NCBI GenBank assembly: GCA_900471605.1
Contig: UCEY01000044.1
Span: 1-64,000 of the forward strand
Source of the DNA: Hyphomicrobiales bacterium
Lineage (GTDB): Bacteria; Pseudomonadota; Alphaproteobacteria; Rhizobiales; Rhizobiaceae
DNA length: 64,000 bases
Reading direction: 5' to 3'
The first letter of the stretch is position 1. Each line of letters starts with the position of its first letter. Position numbers and translations under genes: made by a program. The notes under the pieces were generated by a model. It ran no database searches. It saw only the letters and a program-made list of their open reading frames with translations, and was not told the DNA's origin. Shown here piece after piece: positions 38,963 to 48,470 of the stretch.

Positions 38963-40264
38963 TCAGAGCCTGTCGCGCAGCGCAAACCACGTGAGGGCAA
39001 GAAAAAGCAGGGGAGTCCGCATGTGACGCCCGCCCGGGAAGGCGGGAACCTTAAGCGCGGCAAGGTGGTCGAGATCCGTCGCCCTGCCTGCGACCATATC
39101 AGCATAAAGCTTGCCACAATAGTTTGACAGCATGACGCCATGACCGGAATAGCCCCCTATCGAGGTGACCCCCGGCATGACTTCGCGCACGAAGGGCTGA
39201 CGCGGCATGGTAATGCCGACATTTCCGCCCCAGGCATGCGTGATTTCGACGTTTTTGAGGGCCGGGTAGGTCTCGACGATCTGCCTGCGGATGGCGTTCG
39301 CGGTGTCTGCCGGATTTCGTGACGAATAGACTTCGCGGCCGCCGAACAGCAGCCGGTTGTCGCGGCTCTTGCGGAAATAGCGCACAACGAACCGCGAATC
39401 AGCAGCCGCCTCGCCGCCTGGAATGACATGCGGAAAATCGTCGAGCGGCGCGGTCGCGGCGATGAATGATCCGATCGGCATGATATGCGCGGATGTAACC
39501 GGCTCCAGATTGCCGATATAGGCATTGGTGGCGATCAGCACCCGGTCGGCGGTGAGGGTGCCTTTCGGCGTCTTGACCAGAATCTTTCCGCCGGGACCGT
39601 TTCTCGTCTTTTCGATCGCCGTGGCCGGCGTCATCTCGAAAATCTGGGCGCCCGCCGCCTGCGCGGCGCGGGCAAGCCCGACCAGCAGTTTCAGCGGATG
39701 GATATGGCCGGTGCCGGTATCGCGCACGCCGTAATAATAGTCTTTCGTGCCGAGCCGCTCCGCAGTCTCCCGGCCGTCCATGAAGGAGAGGTGCGGATAG
39801 CCGTAACGCTCCGCCGCGATCTCGGCACTCGCCCGGTAATCCTTTTCGTGGCCTCTTTTGTGGGAGACGTTCAGCTGCCCCGGCATGTAGTCCATGTCGA
39901 TGCCGTGGGCCTCGGCAAAGTCGAGGAGATGCCGCTTGGCGTCCTCGGCCATGTCGAACAAGGCCTTCGAGCGCTCGTAGCCGATCTCCTTTTCCAGATC
40001 CTCCGGCCACCAGCGCTGCCCGGTCCCCATCTGTCCGCCATTGCGGCCGGACGCGCCGTCGCCGAAGCGGCTTGCCTCGATCAGCGCGACGGAAATGCCG
40101 GCCTTTGCGAGATTGTAGGCGGCCTGCAGGCCGGTATAGCCGCCGCCGATGATCGCCACGTCGACGGTCTTCGATCCGTCGAGCGCCGGATAGGCCGGCC
40201 GTTCGCCGACGGTTGCCTGATACCAGGAAATCCCCGGCGCGATCGGGCTCTGCCATGCATCCAC
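38963..40264 (-). CDS. FAD-dependent oxidoreductase, PuuB/OrdL-like
   Basis: A 433-residue DAO-family flavoprotein. The N-terminal dinucleotide fold VDVAIIGGGYTGLQAAYNLA and the C-terminal GVTSIGGYSGHGVMLSNYCG match gamma-glutamylputrescine oxidase-type enzymes. The start is GTG 40264 behind GAGGG; the GTG is 10 nt after the stop of the glutamine-synthetase-like gene, so they form an operon. Together they suggest gamma-glutamylation and oxidation of putrescine or another amine. Substrate not shown by sequence. Confidence 0.85.
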   Translation of the reverse strand: MDAWQSPIAPGISWYQATVGERPAYPALDGSKTVDVAIIGGGYTGLQAAYNLAKAGISVALIEASRFGDGASGRNGGQMGTGQRWWPEDLEKEIGYERSKALFDMAEDAKRHLLDFAEAHGIDMDYMPGQLNVSHKRGHEKDYRASAEIAAERYGYPHLSFMDGRETAERLGTKDYYYGVRDTGTGHIHPLKLLVGLARAAQAAGAQIFEMTPATAIEKTRNGPGGKILVKTPKGTLTADRVLIATNAYIGNLEPVTSAHIMPIGSFIAATAPLDDFPHVIPGGEAAADSRFVVRYFRKSRDNRLLFGGREVYSSRNPADTANAIRRQIVETYPALKNVEITHAWGGNVGITMPRQPFVREVMPGVTSIGGYSGHGVMLSNYCGKLYADMVAGRATDLDHLAALKVPAFPGGRHMRTPLLFLALTWFALRDRL

Positions 40265-40274
40265 GAGGCAGCCC

Positions 40275-41714
40275 TCACACGTTGAGAAGCAGGAATTCCC
40301 GCTCCCAGGGGCTGATCACCTGCATGAAGGTCTCGAACTCGCCGCGCTTGACGCCCGCATAGAGGCCGATGAATTCCGGGCTGAAGACGCCGGCGAGCGC
40401 CGGATCGGATTCAAGCAGCGACACAGCTTCGAGCAGGCCGCGCGGCAGTTCGATCGATCCTTCGTTGGCGGTATCCTCGGTCGGCGGTCCCGGCTCGATG
40501 GCGTTCATGATGCCGAGCAGGCCGCAGCCGAGCGAGGCCGCGAGCGCCAGATAGGGATTGGCGTCCGAGCTCGGCAGGCGGTTTTCGACGCGGCGGGCGT
40601 TTGCATCCGAGACCGGTACACGGAAGGCGGTCGTCCGGTTGTCATAACCCCAGGCATTGTTGACCGGCGCCGACATGTCGGGCGTCAGGCGGCGGTAGGA
40701 GTTCACATAGGGCGCCATCATCGCGAGCGTCTTCGGCACATAGGTCTGCATACCGCCGATGAAGTGGAAGAATTCCTTCGAGGCGGAGCCGTCCGGGTTC
40801 GAAAAGACGTTCTTGCCGGTCTTGATGTCGACGACCGACTGATGGATGTGCATCGCCGAACCCGCCTGGCCCTGCATCGGCTTGGCCATGAACGTGGCGT
40901 AGATGCCGTGTTTCAGCGCCGCCTCGCGGATGGTGCGCTTGAACATGAACACCTGGTCGGCGAGTTCGATCGGGTCGCCATGGCGCAGGTTGATCTCAAG
41001 CTGCGCCGGGCCTTCCTCGTGGATCAGCGTATCGATCTCGAGGCCCTGCTTTTCCGAGAAATGATAGATATCGTCGATCAGCTCGTCGAATTCGTTGATG
41101 CCGGCGATCGAATAGCCCTGGCCGCCGAGGATCGAGCGGCCGGACCGGCCCTTCGGCGGGTGCAGCGGATAATCCGGATCGTCATTCTTGGCGACGAGAT
41201 AGAATTCGATTTCCGGCGCCACGACGGGCTTCCACCCCCGGTCGCCATAAAGCTTGAGGATGTTCTTGAGCACGTTGCGCGGCGTGTAGGGAACCGCCTT
41301 GCCGTCGGTATCGACGATGTCGCAGATCACCTGCGCGGTGGGGTCTGTTTCCCAGGGCACGACCGACAGCGTCGAAAGGTCCGGCACCAGCTTAAGGTCG
41401 CTGTCGCGCGGTTCGTAGCGGAACGTGCCGGTCTCTTCGGGATATTCGCCGGAGATCGTGTGCCGGTAGAGGGCCGACGGCAGCGCCAGCGAGGTGTTCG
41501 AGGTGAATTTCGAGGACGGCATCATCTTGCCGCGCGGCACTCCGGCGAGATCGGGCGTGATGCACTCGATGTCCTCGATCCCGCGCGCCCGAAGCCAGGC
41601 GGCAGCCTCCCGCCAGTCTCCTACCCCTCTGAGCGAGGTGAGCGTCGGCTGGGCGGTCGCGGCTTTCGCCACGGTGCCGGTTGCGAGGGCGGGCGTGAGT
41701 TTCTTGCGCGGCAT
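40275..41714 (-). CDS. Glutamine synthetase-like ligase, PuuA-type
   Basis: A 479-residue member of the glutamine synthetase superfamily. Catalytic pieces: VVAPEIEFYLV, EEGPAQLEINLRH, MAKPMQGQAGSAMHIHQS and NRLPSSDANPYLALAA. It lacks the adenylylation-loop tyrosine motif of GlnA and, with the PuuB-like gene 10 nt downstream, is best read as gamma-glutamylpolyamine synthetase. The start at ATG 41714 is chosen because earlier in-frame codons give a low-complexity, non-homologous extension. Confidence 0.85.
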   Translation of the reverse strand: MPRKKLTPALATGTVAKAATAQPTLTSLRGVGDWREAAAWLRARGIEDIECITPDLAGVPRGKMMPSSKFTSNTSLALPSALYRHTISGEYPEETGTFRYEPRDSDLKLVPDLSTLSVVPWETDPTAQVICDIVDTDGKAVPYTPRNVLKNILKLYGDRGWKPVVAPEIEFYLVAKNDDPDYPLHPPKGRSGRSILGGQGYSIAGINEFDELIDDIYHFSEKQGLEIDTLIHEEGPAQLEINLRHGDPIELADQVFMFKRTIREAALKHGIYATFMAKPMQGQAGSAMHIHQSVVDIKTGKNVFSNPDGSASKEFFHFIGGMQTYVPKTLAMMAPYVNSYRRLTPDMSAPVNNAWGYDNRTTAFRVPVSDANARRVENRLPSSDANPYLALAASLGCGLLGIMNAIEPGPPTEDTANEGSIELPRGLLEAVSLLESDPALAGVFSPEFIGLYAGVKRGEFETFMQVISPWEREFLLLNV

Positions 41715-41841
41715 GACACATCGGGGTGAGGTTGATCGGATGTTCCCATCATAACCACGGATTGGCGAATGGCGAGGGGGAGACGCCATTGACTTTGAGT
41801 TGCCGATCGAAAACAGCAGATATCGAAACAAGGAGCATGCG

Positions 41842-43023
41842 GTGACGCGGAAATTCGACGTGGTGGTTCTGGGCGCCGGCGGGGCGGGCATGATGTGTAC
41901 CATCCGGGCAGGCGGGCGCGGGCGCTCGGTACTGGTGCTCGACCACGCCAAGGCGCCGGGCGAGAAGATCCGCATTTCCGGCGGCGGGCGTTGCAATTTC
42001 ACCAATATCCACGCAACGGCGAAAAACTATCTCTCCGCCAATCCGCATTTCGCCAAATCGGCGCTCGCCCGTTACACCCCGCGCGATTTTCTTGACATGG
42101 TCGAACGCCACGGCATCGCCTGGCACGAAAAGACGCTCGGCCAGCTCTTCTGCGACGATAGCGCCAAGGACATCATCCGCATGTTGCTGTCCGAGATGAA
42201 GGCGGCGAACGTGTTGCTGGAGTTGCAGAAGCAGATCACCTCCATAGAAAAGACACCCGACGGCTTCCGCATCGGCACCTCCGAGGGGCTGGTGGAGGCC
42301 GGATCCCTGGTGGTCGCGACCGGCGGCAAGTCGATCCCCAAAATGGGCGCCACCGGCTTTGCCTACGATATCGCCAGGCAGTTCGGCCTCAAGATCGTCG
42401 AGACCCGGCCGGCGCTGGTGCCGCTGACGCTCGACCCGAACCTGCTCGAAAAGCTCTCTCCGCTTTCCGGCGTCGCGGTGCCGGCCGAGGTCCGCCACGG
42501 CAAAACGGCTTTCCGCGAGGCGCTGCTCTTCACCCATCGGGGCCTGAGCGGTCCCTCCATACTGCAGATCTCCTCCTACTGGCGGGAAGGCGATGAGGTG
42601 ACGCTGGTTCTCGAGCCCGACATCGACATCGCAGCCGCCCTCAAGGCCGCCCGCAAGACCAATGGAAGACAGGCGGCGCAGACGATATTGGCGGAGATGC
42701 TGCCGAAACGGCTGGCGCAGTTCTTCGTCGAGGCGCGTGGCCTGACCGCGCATCTCGCCGACCTTTCCGACAGGGCGATCGACGGCTTGGCCGCTTCCAT
42801 CCAGAACTGGGCCATCAGACCCGCCGGTTCCGAAGGCTATCGTACGGCCGAGGTGACGCTCGGCGGCATCGATACCTCCGAACTGGATTCCAAGACGATG
42901 CAGGCCAAGGCGGTGTCCGGCCTCTATTTCATCGGCGAATGTGTGGATGTGACCGGCTGGCTCGGTGGCTATAATTTCCAGTGGGCTTGGGCTTCAGGCC
43001 ATGTTTGTGGGGAGGCATTGTAG
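41842..43023 (+). CDS. HI0933/YhiN-family flavoprotein
   Basis: A 393-residue putative NAD(P)/FAD-dependent oxidoreductase. FDVVVLGAGGAGMMCTIRAG binds FAD; EKIRISGGGRCNFTN, VVATGGKSIPKMGATGFAYD and the C-terminal FIGECVDVTGWLGGYNFQWA are family hallmarks. Biochemical role is unknown. Start GTG 41842 is behind AAGGAG (41830-41835); the in-frame ATG at 41800 lacks a ribosome site. It is divergent from the PuuA-like gene with 127 nt between. Confidence 0.88.
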   Translation: MTRKFDVVVLGAGGAGMMCTIRAGGRGRSVLVLDHAKAPGEKIRISGGGRCNFTNIHATAKNYLSANPHFAKSALARYTPRDFLDMVERHGIAWHEKTLGQLFCDDSAKDIIRMLLSEMKAANVLLELQKQITSIEKTPDGFRIGTSEGLVEAGSLVVATGGKSIPKMGATGFAYDIARQFGLKIVETRPALVPLTLDPNLLEKLSPLSGVAVPAEVRHGKTAFREALLFTHRGLSGPSILQISSYWREGDEVTLVLEPDIDIAAALKAARKTNGRQAAQTILAEMLPKRLAQFFVEARGLTAHLADLSDRAIDGLAASIQNWAIRPAGSEGYRTAEVTLGGIDTSELDSKTMQAKAVSGLYFIGECVDVTGWLGGYNFQWAWASGHVCGEAL

Positions 43024-43518
43024 TATAGGTTGATTCAGAACTTGTTAATGCGCGCCAGCCATCCTGCCTTAATGCCAGCCAAATCCTGTGGTTTAAAGCG
43101 GGCATGCGCTTCCTGCCGGTGGCGGCTGGAGCGCCAGAGCAACTTGCCTTGGAGTGCCGTTTCCATGCAGAAACCCAGCCGTGCCCGTGCAATCGCAATC
43201 GCTAAGGTTCAGGATAACCAGAAACTCATTCGCCTGCGTTCTCTCGCGATTGCCATCGGCGCAACGGCCGCGCTCCTCGCGCTTCCGACGCTTTTTTTCT
43301 AAGAGTCTCTACTCTTTGTTCTCACCGTGCGCCCGGATGGCGGCGGTTCCAGCTACGCTCATCGGGCGCCGGCTTTCCGGCTTGCGATCATCGGTTTAGG
43401 GCTGCGTTCGCTCAGCGCTCCCCGGCTTACTTTATTAATTACATTCAAATTTAGTAAATTTTCATTTCCACCAACGATAGTAGGCCAGTTTATCGTTTCG
43501 CGGGGAAGCTTGGCCACC
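43024..43518. other. Sparse region between flavoprotein and chemoreceptor
   Basis: Apart from the candidate small membrane protein at 43165-43302 and an AT-rich stretch at about 43425-43495 that is the likely chemoreceptor promoter area, nothing recognisable is seen. Confidence 0.5.
43165..43302 (+). CDS. Candidate 45-residue membrane protein
   Basis: ATG 43165 opens a 45-residue frame: a basic N-terminus (MQKPSRARAIAIAKVQ, KLIRLRS) then one hydrophobic helix, LAIAIGATAALLALPTLFF, ending at TAA. GGAG at 43151-43154 lies 10 nt before. The positive-inside layout is right for a small inner-membrane protein. No homologue is recalled. Confidence 0.4.
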   Translation: MQKPSRARAIAIAKVQDNQKLIRLRSLAIAIGATAALLALPTLFF

Positions 43519-45354
43519 ATGTTCAAAATCCTGCCGTCATCCGTCGTATCGCGGATCGTTCTCTTCTGCCTCTTCATGATCTTCCTGGCTGTGATGGCCG
43601 TCGGAGGCCTCACCTATGCTTACCTGCGCGGCGATATCATGGACACGGCAAGGGGGGATGCCCGCAAGGCAATCCGCACCATGAGCCTGCTTTACGACCT
43701 GGAGCTCGACGGCGCCAAGAGCGAAATCCGTGACGGAGCGGTCATCCGCGTCGCCCAGGGCCAAGGTGCGCTGAAAGATCACGACATGGTCGACCGCACG
43801 GCAAGCGCCATCGGCGGCGTGGCGACCATTTTCGAAAAGAAGGGCAGCGATTACGTCAGGATTTCCACCAACGTGAAGACGGAAAAGGGCGAGCGGGCCG
43901 TGGGCACCAAGCTTGCCGCGGACCATCCGGCGCAACCGTTCCTGGCGCGCGGCGAGGCTTATTTCGGCCCGGCGGTCCTGTTCGGCAAGGATTTCATGAC
44001 GGGCTATTTCCCGATCACCAATGCCTCGAACGGCGTCACCGGCCTGCTTTTCATCGGCATTCCGATGGAAGTCTATTTCGCCCATATTGCCACCGCGGGC
44101 TATATCGTCATTGGCACGTCGCTCGCCGCTCTCATCGTGGTCGGTATCGCAACCCTCCTCGCTCTTCGAATGTTGCTCCGGCCGCTCGGCGTTCTGACCG
44201 GCACGGTGCGGTCGCTGGCCGAGGGTAACGAGGCTACCGAAATCCCCTATGGCGAGCGCCGCAGCGAATTCGGCAATATCGCCCGCGCCCTGGAAGTCTT
44301 CCGGGATGCGGCCCGCGAAAAGCGGCTGATGGAAAGCCGCAGCGCCGATGATCGCGCCGAGGCCGAGGCCGAACGTCGCCGTAACGATGCGGAGAAGCAG
44401 CGCGTCGACCGCCAGATCGATACCGCCGTCAGCGAACTCGGTGCCGCCTTGGCCCGGCTCGCCCAGGGCGATCTGTCGAGCACGATCGAGACGGAATTTT
44501 CCGGGCGGCTGGAACAGCTCCGCAGCGACTTCAATGGCTCGATCGTGCGGCTGCGCGACACGCTTTCGCATATCCGCGAAAGCACGCTCTCCATCCAGAA
44601 GAGCAGCGCCGAGCTCAGCCATTCCTCGACCGAACTTTCGCGCAGGACGGAAACCCAGGCTGCTTCCCTCGAAGAGACGGCCGCTGCCGTCGACGAGATC
44701 ACCGCGACGGTCCGGTCATCCGCCGAGCGCGCCCACGAGGCCAATCGCGCCGTGGCGCTCACCAAGAAGAGCGCCGACAGCTCCGGCAGCGTGGTGAGCA
44801 ACGCGGTCGCCGCGATGGGCCGCATCGAGGAGGCTTCCGGCAAGATCGAGCTGATCATCGAGGTGATCGACGACATCGCCTTCCAGACCAATCTCCTGGC
44901 GCTCAACGCCGGCATCGAGGCGGCCCGCGCCGGCGAGGCCGGCAAGGGCTTTGCGGTCGTGGCGCAGGAAGTCCGCGAACTGGCGCAGCGCTCCGCCGGA
45001 GCCGCCAAGGAGATCAAGGAACTGATCACCCAGTCGAGCCAGGAAGTCGGCGCGGGCGCCGGCCTCGTGCAGCAGGCGGGCGAAGTGCTGGCCGCGATCA
45101 GCCAGCAGATTACAGGCGTCAGCCAGCACGTGGAAATGATCGCCACAGCCAGCCAGGATCAATCGGCGGCGCTGCAGGACATCAACAATTCCGTCAACCG
45201 CATGGACCAGATGACCCAGCAGAACGGCGCCATGGTTGGCGAAACCACGGAAGCGAGCCGACGTCTGGCAGGCGAAGCGGACGCACTGCTTGGACTTGTC
45301 CAGCAGTTCCGTATCGACGCGAACAGCCGCGCCGGTTACTCGCGCGCTGCCTGA
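43519..45354 (+). CDS. Methyl-accepting chemotaxis protein
   Basis: A 611-residue chemoreceptor. First membrane helix about 12-34, periplasmic Cache-like sensor about 35-190 (with [20 protein letters not shown]), second helix about 194-219, HAMP region to about 270, and a signalling coiled coil with the highly conserved tip [20 protein letters not shown] at about 450-495. No C-terminal CheR-binding pentapeptide (ends SRAA). Start at ATG 43519 chosen as MFKILPSS precedes the first helix; upstream in-frame codons from 43327 look non-coding. Confidence 0.93.
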   Translation: MFKILPSSVVSRIVLFCLFMIFLAVMAVGGLTYAYLRGDIMDTARGDARKAIRTMSLLYDLELDGAKSEIRDGAVIRVAQGQGALKDHDMVDRTASAIGGVATIFEKKGSDYVRISTNVKTEKGERAVGTKLAADHPAQPFLARGEAYFGPAVLFGKDFMTGYFPITNASNGVTGLLFIGIPMEVYFAHIATAGYIVIGTSLAALIVVGIATLLALRMLLRPLGVLTGTVRSLAEGNEATEIPYGERRSEFGNIARALEVFRDAAREKRLMESRSADDRAEAEAERRRNDAEKQRVDRQIDTAVSELGAALARLAQGDLSSTIETEFSGRLEQLRSDFNGSIVRLRDTLSHIRESTLSIQKSSAELSHSSTELSRRTETQAASLEETAAAVDEITATVRSSAERAHEANRAVALTKKSADSSGSVVSNAVAAMGRIEEASGKIELIIEVIDDIAFQTNLLALNAGIEAARAGEAGKGFAVVAQEVRELAQRSAGAAKEIKELITQSSQEVGAGAGLVQQAGEVLAAISQQITGVSQHVEMIATASQDQSAALQDINNSVNRMDQMTQQNGAMVGETTEASRRLAGEADALLGLVQQFRIDANSRAGYSRAA

Positions 45355-45686
45355 TTCGCGGCCGTCGAAGTGGTGACGGGCCTACACTGCGGGGCGGGGC
45401 CTTCACACCGCTCCAGCCTCGCCTGGGAGCGTTGCATCGGACGAGAGCGGTCAAGGTTTTGGCCTTTGCTTGTGGTGGTCGATCGATCAGAACCGGTCTC
45501 ATGGGCGGCAGCGATGCCGCCCGTTGTCGTTTGGCGCGTGTTTGCAATGCGCAGCAGGCCGGCGAACCAGCGCGGATAGGGCTCGGCGAAACGTTCGTAG
45601 AAGTCCTTCTCCGCCGCACCGTCGCGACGTACGGCCTTTGCTCTGCAGAGATATGAAAGGGCGGCTGCGATGACGTTCTCATACAT
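45336..45686 (-). CDS. Hypothetical protein
   Basis: A 116-residue unrecognised protein. The N-terminal 50 residues ([37 protein letters not shown]) look like a folded helical segment; the rest is low complexity, rich in Thr, Arg and Gln. The start ATG has a strong ribosome site (CGGAGGAATTCCG). Its 3' end overlaps the end of the chemoreceptor gene by 19 nt on the opposite strand. Divergent from the LysR gene, with 90 nt between. Confidence 0.5.
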   Translation of the reverse strand: MYENVIAAALSYLCRAKAVRRDGAAEKDFYERFAEPYPRWFAGLLRIANTRQTTTGGIAAAHETGSDRSTTTSKGQNLDRSRPMQRSQARLERCEGPAPQCRPVTTSTAANQAARE

Positions 45687-45776
45687 CGGAATTCCTCCGT
45701 TGGTGAAAATCGTCTCCTCCAATAAACCCAAAAATCTGCTTCTTGTACCGCGCAATTCCCGCTATGTTTTTCACTG

Positions 45777-46640
45777 ATGAAAAACATCAACTGGGATGCC
45801 TACGAGCTTTTTATCCAGGTTGCGCGCCTCGGCGGGCTGTCGGCTGCCTCCGGCGCCACGGGTCTCAGCCCCGCGACCGTCGGCCGGCGTATGCTCGATC
45901 TTGAGGAGGCGATCGGCCGCCCGCTGTTCCTGCGCAGCCGTACCGGCTACCGGCTGACGGCCGATGGATCTGCTTTGTTTGACCGGATCCTGGAGATGGA
46001 AGGCGCTGCCCGCCGCATCGAAAGCTGGAAGCGGGAAGGTGTCGGTTCGACGCTGGTACGGGTCGCCTGCGGCACTTGGCTCGCCTGGATATTTACCCGC
46101 AATCTCTCGCTCATCCGCACCGAACGGGATGATTTCCGCCTCGATTTCTTCGTCGCCGAGCGCCGGGCGAGCCTTGCCCACCGGGAAAGCGATATCGGCA
46201 TCCGCGCTTTCGAACCGGAGGAGCCGAACCTTGCGGCCACCAGGCTCGGCGAGGTCGCTTATGCGGCCTATCGCGCCCGCAACGCCCACCCGTCCGTCGC
46301 TGATCGCTGGCTGGCGGTCTCGGAGGAGGATGCAATCTCCGCTTACCTGCGCTGGCCGCATCAGGAACGGGGAGGCCAGGTGGTCGTGACCGTCAACCGG
46401 CCGCGCTCCTTGCGGGATCTGGCGCTCGGCGGTGCCGGAACCGCGGTCCTGCCCTGTTTCGTCGGCGATCAGGACATGCGGCTGGAACGGGTGGGCGGCG
46501 AGATCGAGAGCCTGCGCCACAGCCAGTGGATCGTCATGAACAACGACGATCGCCACCGCCGGGACATCCGCACGGTGGTCGATCGCATGGTGAAGTTTGT
46601 CCGGGGGCACGGCCCGCTGTTTGCCGGCCGGCAGCCATAG
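45777..46640 (+). CDS. LysR-family transcriptional regulator
   Basis: A 287-residue regulator. The N-terminal winged helix (about 1-65: NWDAYELFIQVARLGGLSAA, LSPATVGRRMLDLEEAIGRP) is typical; the effector domain (about 90-280) is somewhat shorter than usual. Targets and ligand are unknown. The divergent hypothetical gene at 45336-45686 shares its promoter region and is a natural candidate target. Confidence 0.88.
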   Translation: MKNINWDAYELFIQVARLGGLSAASGATGLSPATVGRRMLDLEEAIGRPLFLRSRTGYRLTADGSALFDRILEMEGAARRIESWKREGVGSTLVRVACGTWLAWIFTRNLSLIRTERDDFRLDFFVAERRASLAHRESDIGIRAFEPEEPNLAATRLGEVAYAAYRARNAHPSVADRWLAVSEEDAISAYLRWPHQERGGQVVVTVNRPRSLRDLALGGAGTAVLPCFVGDQDMRLERVGGEIESLRHSQWIVMNNDDRHRRDIRTVVDRMVKFVRGHGPLFAGRQP

Positions 46641-46649
46641 CGGCCAAAT

Positions 46650-46889
46650 TCACTGAACGCGGTTGGTGACGATGACGGGGATCATCAGGTCGCCCCAATG
46701 GCCATCACCGCCGTGATGCCGGGCGGAGCGGACGAGCTCGACCGAAACCCCGGCATCGACCGCCTTCATGATCGCGTGGTTGAGGCGGTGCAGGTCGTTG
46801 GCAAGCGTGCGGATCGCAGCCTGCTGCTCGGGCGTCATCGCGCTCGACTGTTCTTCTGCGCGTTCCTTGACATGGGTCTGGATGTTCAT
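46650..46889 (-). CDS. Conserved small protein downstream of aceA
   Basis: A 79-residue soluble protein, helical N-terminus (TPEQQAAIRTLANDLHRLNH) and a C-terminal ARHHGGDGHWGDLMIPVIV. ATG 46889 is behind AGAGGAGA; the upstream in-frame ATG at 46946 lies within the repeat hairpin. It is on the same strand as isocitrate lyase, 85 nt downstream of it. Function unknown. Confidence 0.6.
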   Translation of the reverse strand: MNIQTHVKERAEEQSSAMTPEQQAAIRTLANDLHRLNHAIMKAVDAGVSVELVRSARHHGGDGHWGDLMIPVIVTNRVQ

Positions 46890-46919
46890 GGTGGTTCTCC
46901 TCTTCGTTGATTTGGGGGC

Positions 46920-46969
46920 AGTCCCCGCCCCAACCTCACTCCACAAGGGGAGGGGCTGGGGCGGGGACT
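46920..46969. repeat. Extragenic palindromic repeat (RIME-like)
   Basis: AGTCCCCGCCCCA (46920-46932) and TGGGGCGGGGACT (46957-46969) are perfect inverted arms; the loop contains CTCCACAAGGGGAGG. The CCACAAGGGGAG core is that of the rhizobial intergenic mosaic repeats I recall. It lies between aceA and the small downstream gene. A trace of the same core (CCCCCTTGTGGGG) appears at 49910-49922. Confidence 0.55.
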
Positions 46970-46974
46970 TGTGC

Positions 46975-48264
46975 CTATTCCGCAGCCGGCCGGAACTGGT
47001 CGTGCTCGGTGGATTCCTTCATCGCGGTGGTCGATGAAAGTCCGCCCGATATCGCTACGGAAACGGCGTCGAAATAGCCGGTGCCGACCTCGCGCTGGTG
47101 CTTGGTGGCGGTGTAGCCGTTGATTTCGGCGGCGAATTCCGCCTCCTGCAGCTCCGAATAAGCGGCCATCTGCCGGTCCTTGTAGCCGCGGGCGAGTTCG
47201 AACATGCCGAAATTCAGCTGGTGGAAGCCGGCCAGCGTTATGAATTGGAACTTGTAGCCCATCGCGCCCAGCTCCTTCTGGAACTTTGCGATCGTTGCGT
47301 CGTCGAGGTTCTTTTTCCAGTTGAACGACGGCGAGCAGTTATAGGCGAGCATCTTGCCAGGATGCGCCTTGTGGACGCCTTCCGCGAATTTCCGTGCCTG
47401 CTCGAGGTCGGGCTTCGACGTCTCGCACCAGATGAGATCGCAATAGGGCGCATAGGCGACCGCCCGGGCGATGCAGGGCTCGAGGCCGTTCCTGACCTGG
47501 TAGAAGCCCTCGACGGTGCGCCCCGCATCGTAGTCGACAAAGGGCCGGTCGCGCTCGTCGATATCCGAGGTGAGCAGTTTGGCGGCTTCCGCATCGGTGC
47601 GGGCGATGACCAGCGTCGGCGTGCCCATAACGTCGGCGGCAAGCCGGGCGGCCGTCAGGTTGCGGATATGCGCGGCGGTCGGGATCAGCACCTTGCCGCC
47701 GAGATGGCCGCACTTCTTTTCCGATGCGAGCTGGTCCTCGTAATGGACGCCGGCGGCACCCGCCTCGATGAACGCCTTCATGATCTCGAAGGCGTTGAGC
47801 GGCCCGCCGAAACCGGCTTCCGCGTCCGCGACGATCGGCGCGAACCACGTCTCGACCGAAAGGCCCTTGCCTTCGGCGGTCTCGATCTGGTCGGCGCGCT
47901 GCAGGGTACGGTTGATGCGCCGGGCCAGTTCCGGCGCCGCGTTGGCCGGATAGAGCGACTGGTCGGGATACATGGCGGACGCGGTATTGGCGTCGGCGGC
48001 GACCTGCCAGCCGGACAGGTAGATCGCCTTCAGCCCGGCGCGGACCTGCTGCATGGCCTGGTTCCCGGTCATGGCGCCGAGCGCATTGACGAAGTCTTCC
48101 TGTCTGAGCAGCGACCACAGCCGGTTGGCACCCATCTCGGCGAGCGAATAACGGATCTCGGCCGAGCCGCGAAGCCGCTTCACGTCCTCGGCGGAATAGG
48201 AACGTTCGATACCATCGAACCGGCCCTTCTGTGCGCCTGGAACCAGTGTGTAAAAATCTGTCAT
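46975..48264 (-). CDS. aceA: Isocitrate lyase AceA
   Basis: A 429-residue glyoxylate-shunt enzyme that splits isocitrate into glyoxylate and succinate. The catalytic cysteine motif [34 protein letters not shown] and [14 protein letters not shown] are present. ATG 48264 is preceded by AGGAGGAACGCA; an earlier in-frame ATG at 48351 has no such site. Divergent from a ScfR/RamB-type regulator, which in actinobacteria controls aceA in response to acetate. Confidence 0.96.
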   Translation of the reverse strand: MTDFYTLVPGAQKGRFDGIERSYSAEDVKRLRGSAEIRYSLAEMGANRLWSLLRQEDFVNALGAMTGNQAMQQVRAGLKAIYLSGWQVAADANTASAMYPDQSLYPANAAPELARRINRTLQRADQIETAEGKGLSVETWFAPIVADAEAGFGGPLNAFEIMKAFIEAGAAGVHYEDQLASEKKCGHLGGKVLIPTAAHIRNLTAARLAADVMGTPTLVIARTDAEAAKLLTSDIDERDRPFVDYDAGRTVEGFYQVRNGLEPCIARAVAYAPYCDLIWCETSKPDLEQARKFAEGVHKAHPGKMLAYNCSPSFNWKKNLDDATIAKFQKELGAMGYKFQFITLAGFHQLNFGMFELARGYKDRQMAAYSELQEAEFAAEINGYTATKHQREVGTGYFDAVSVAISGGLSSTTAMKESTEHDQFRPAAE

Positions 48265-48396
48265 TGCGTTCCTCCTGTGTAAATCTTCCGCCTCGCTCCG
48301 AGGCCGTTTGATGTGACTGAATTTACAGAAGAGAATGCTGCACTGCCACAAAAGATGCAGATATGGCGGCTGGAAAGGGGTTATGATGTCTTGTCT

Positions 48397-48416
48397 TTCA
48401 CAAAGGCTTCTGTGAA
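48397..48416. promoter_or_regulatory. Palindrome in the aceA-regulator intergenic region
   Basis: TTCACA-AAGGCTTC-TGTGAA is a perfect 6-bp inverted repeat between the divergent genes. TTTACAG (about 48321) and TTTTGTAAAA (48451-48460) lie nearby. Candidate binding site of the divergent XRE regulator. Confidence 0.4.
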
Positions 48417-48470
48417 GATGTCACAATAGTAAAAGCGGCTGACTTGCCGATTTTGTAAAAACGGTGACAA

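Noticed and set aside
41715-42005. N-terminal extension of the PuuA-like protein to 42005
   Set aside because: The extra residues are Pro/Ser/Arg-rich, overlap the divergent flavoprotein gene and have no family match.
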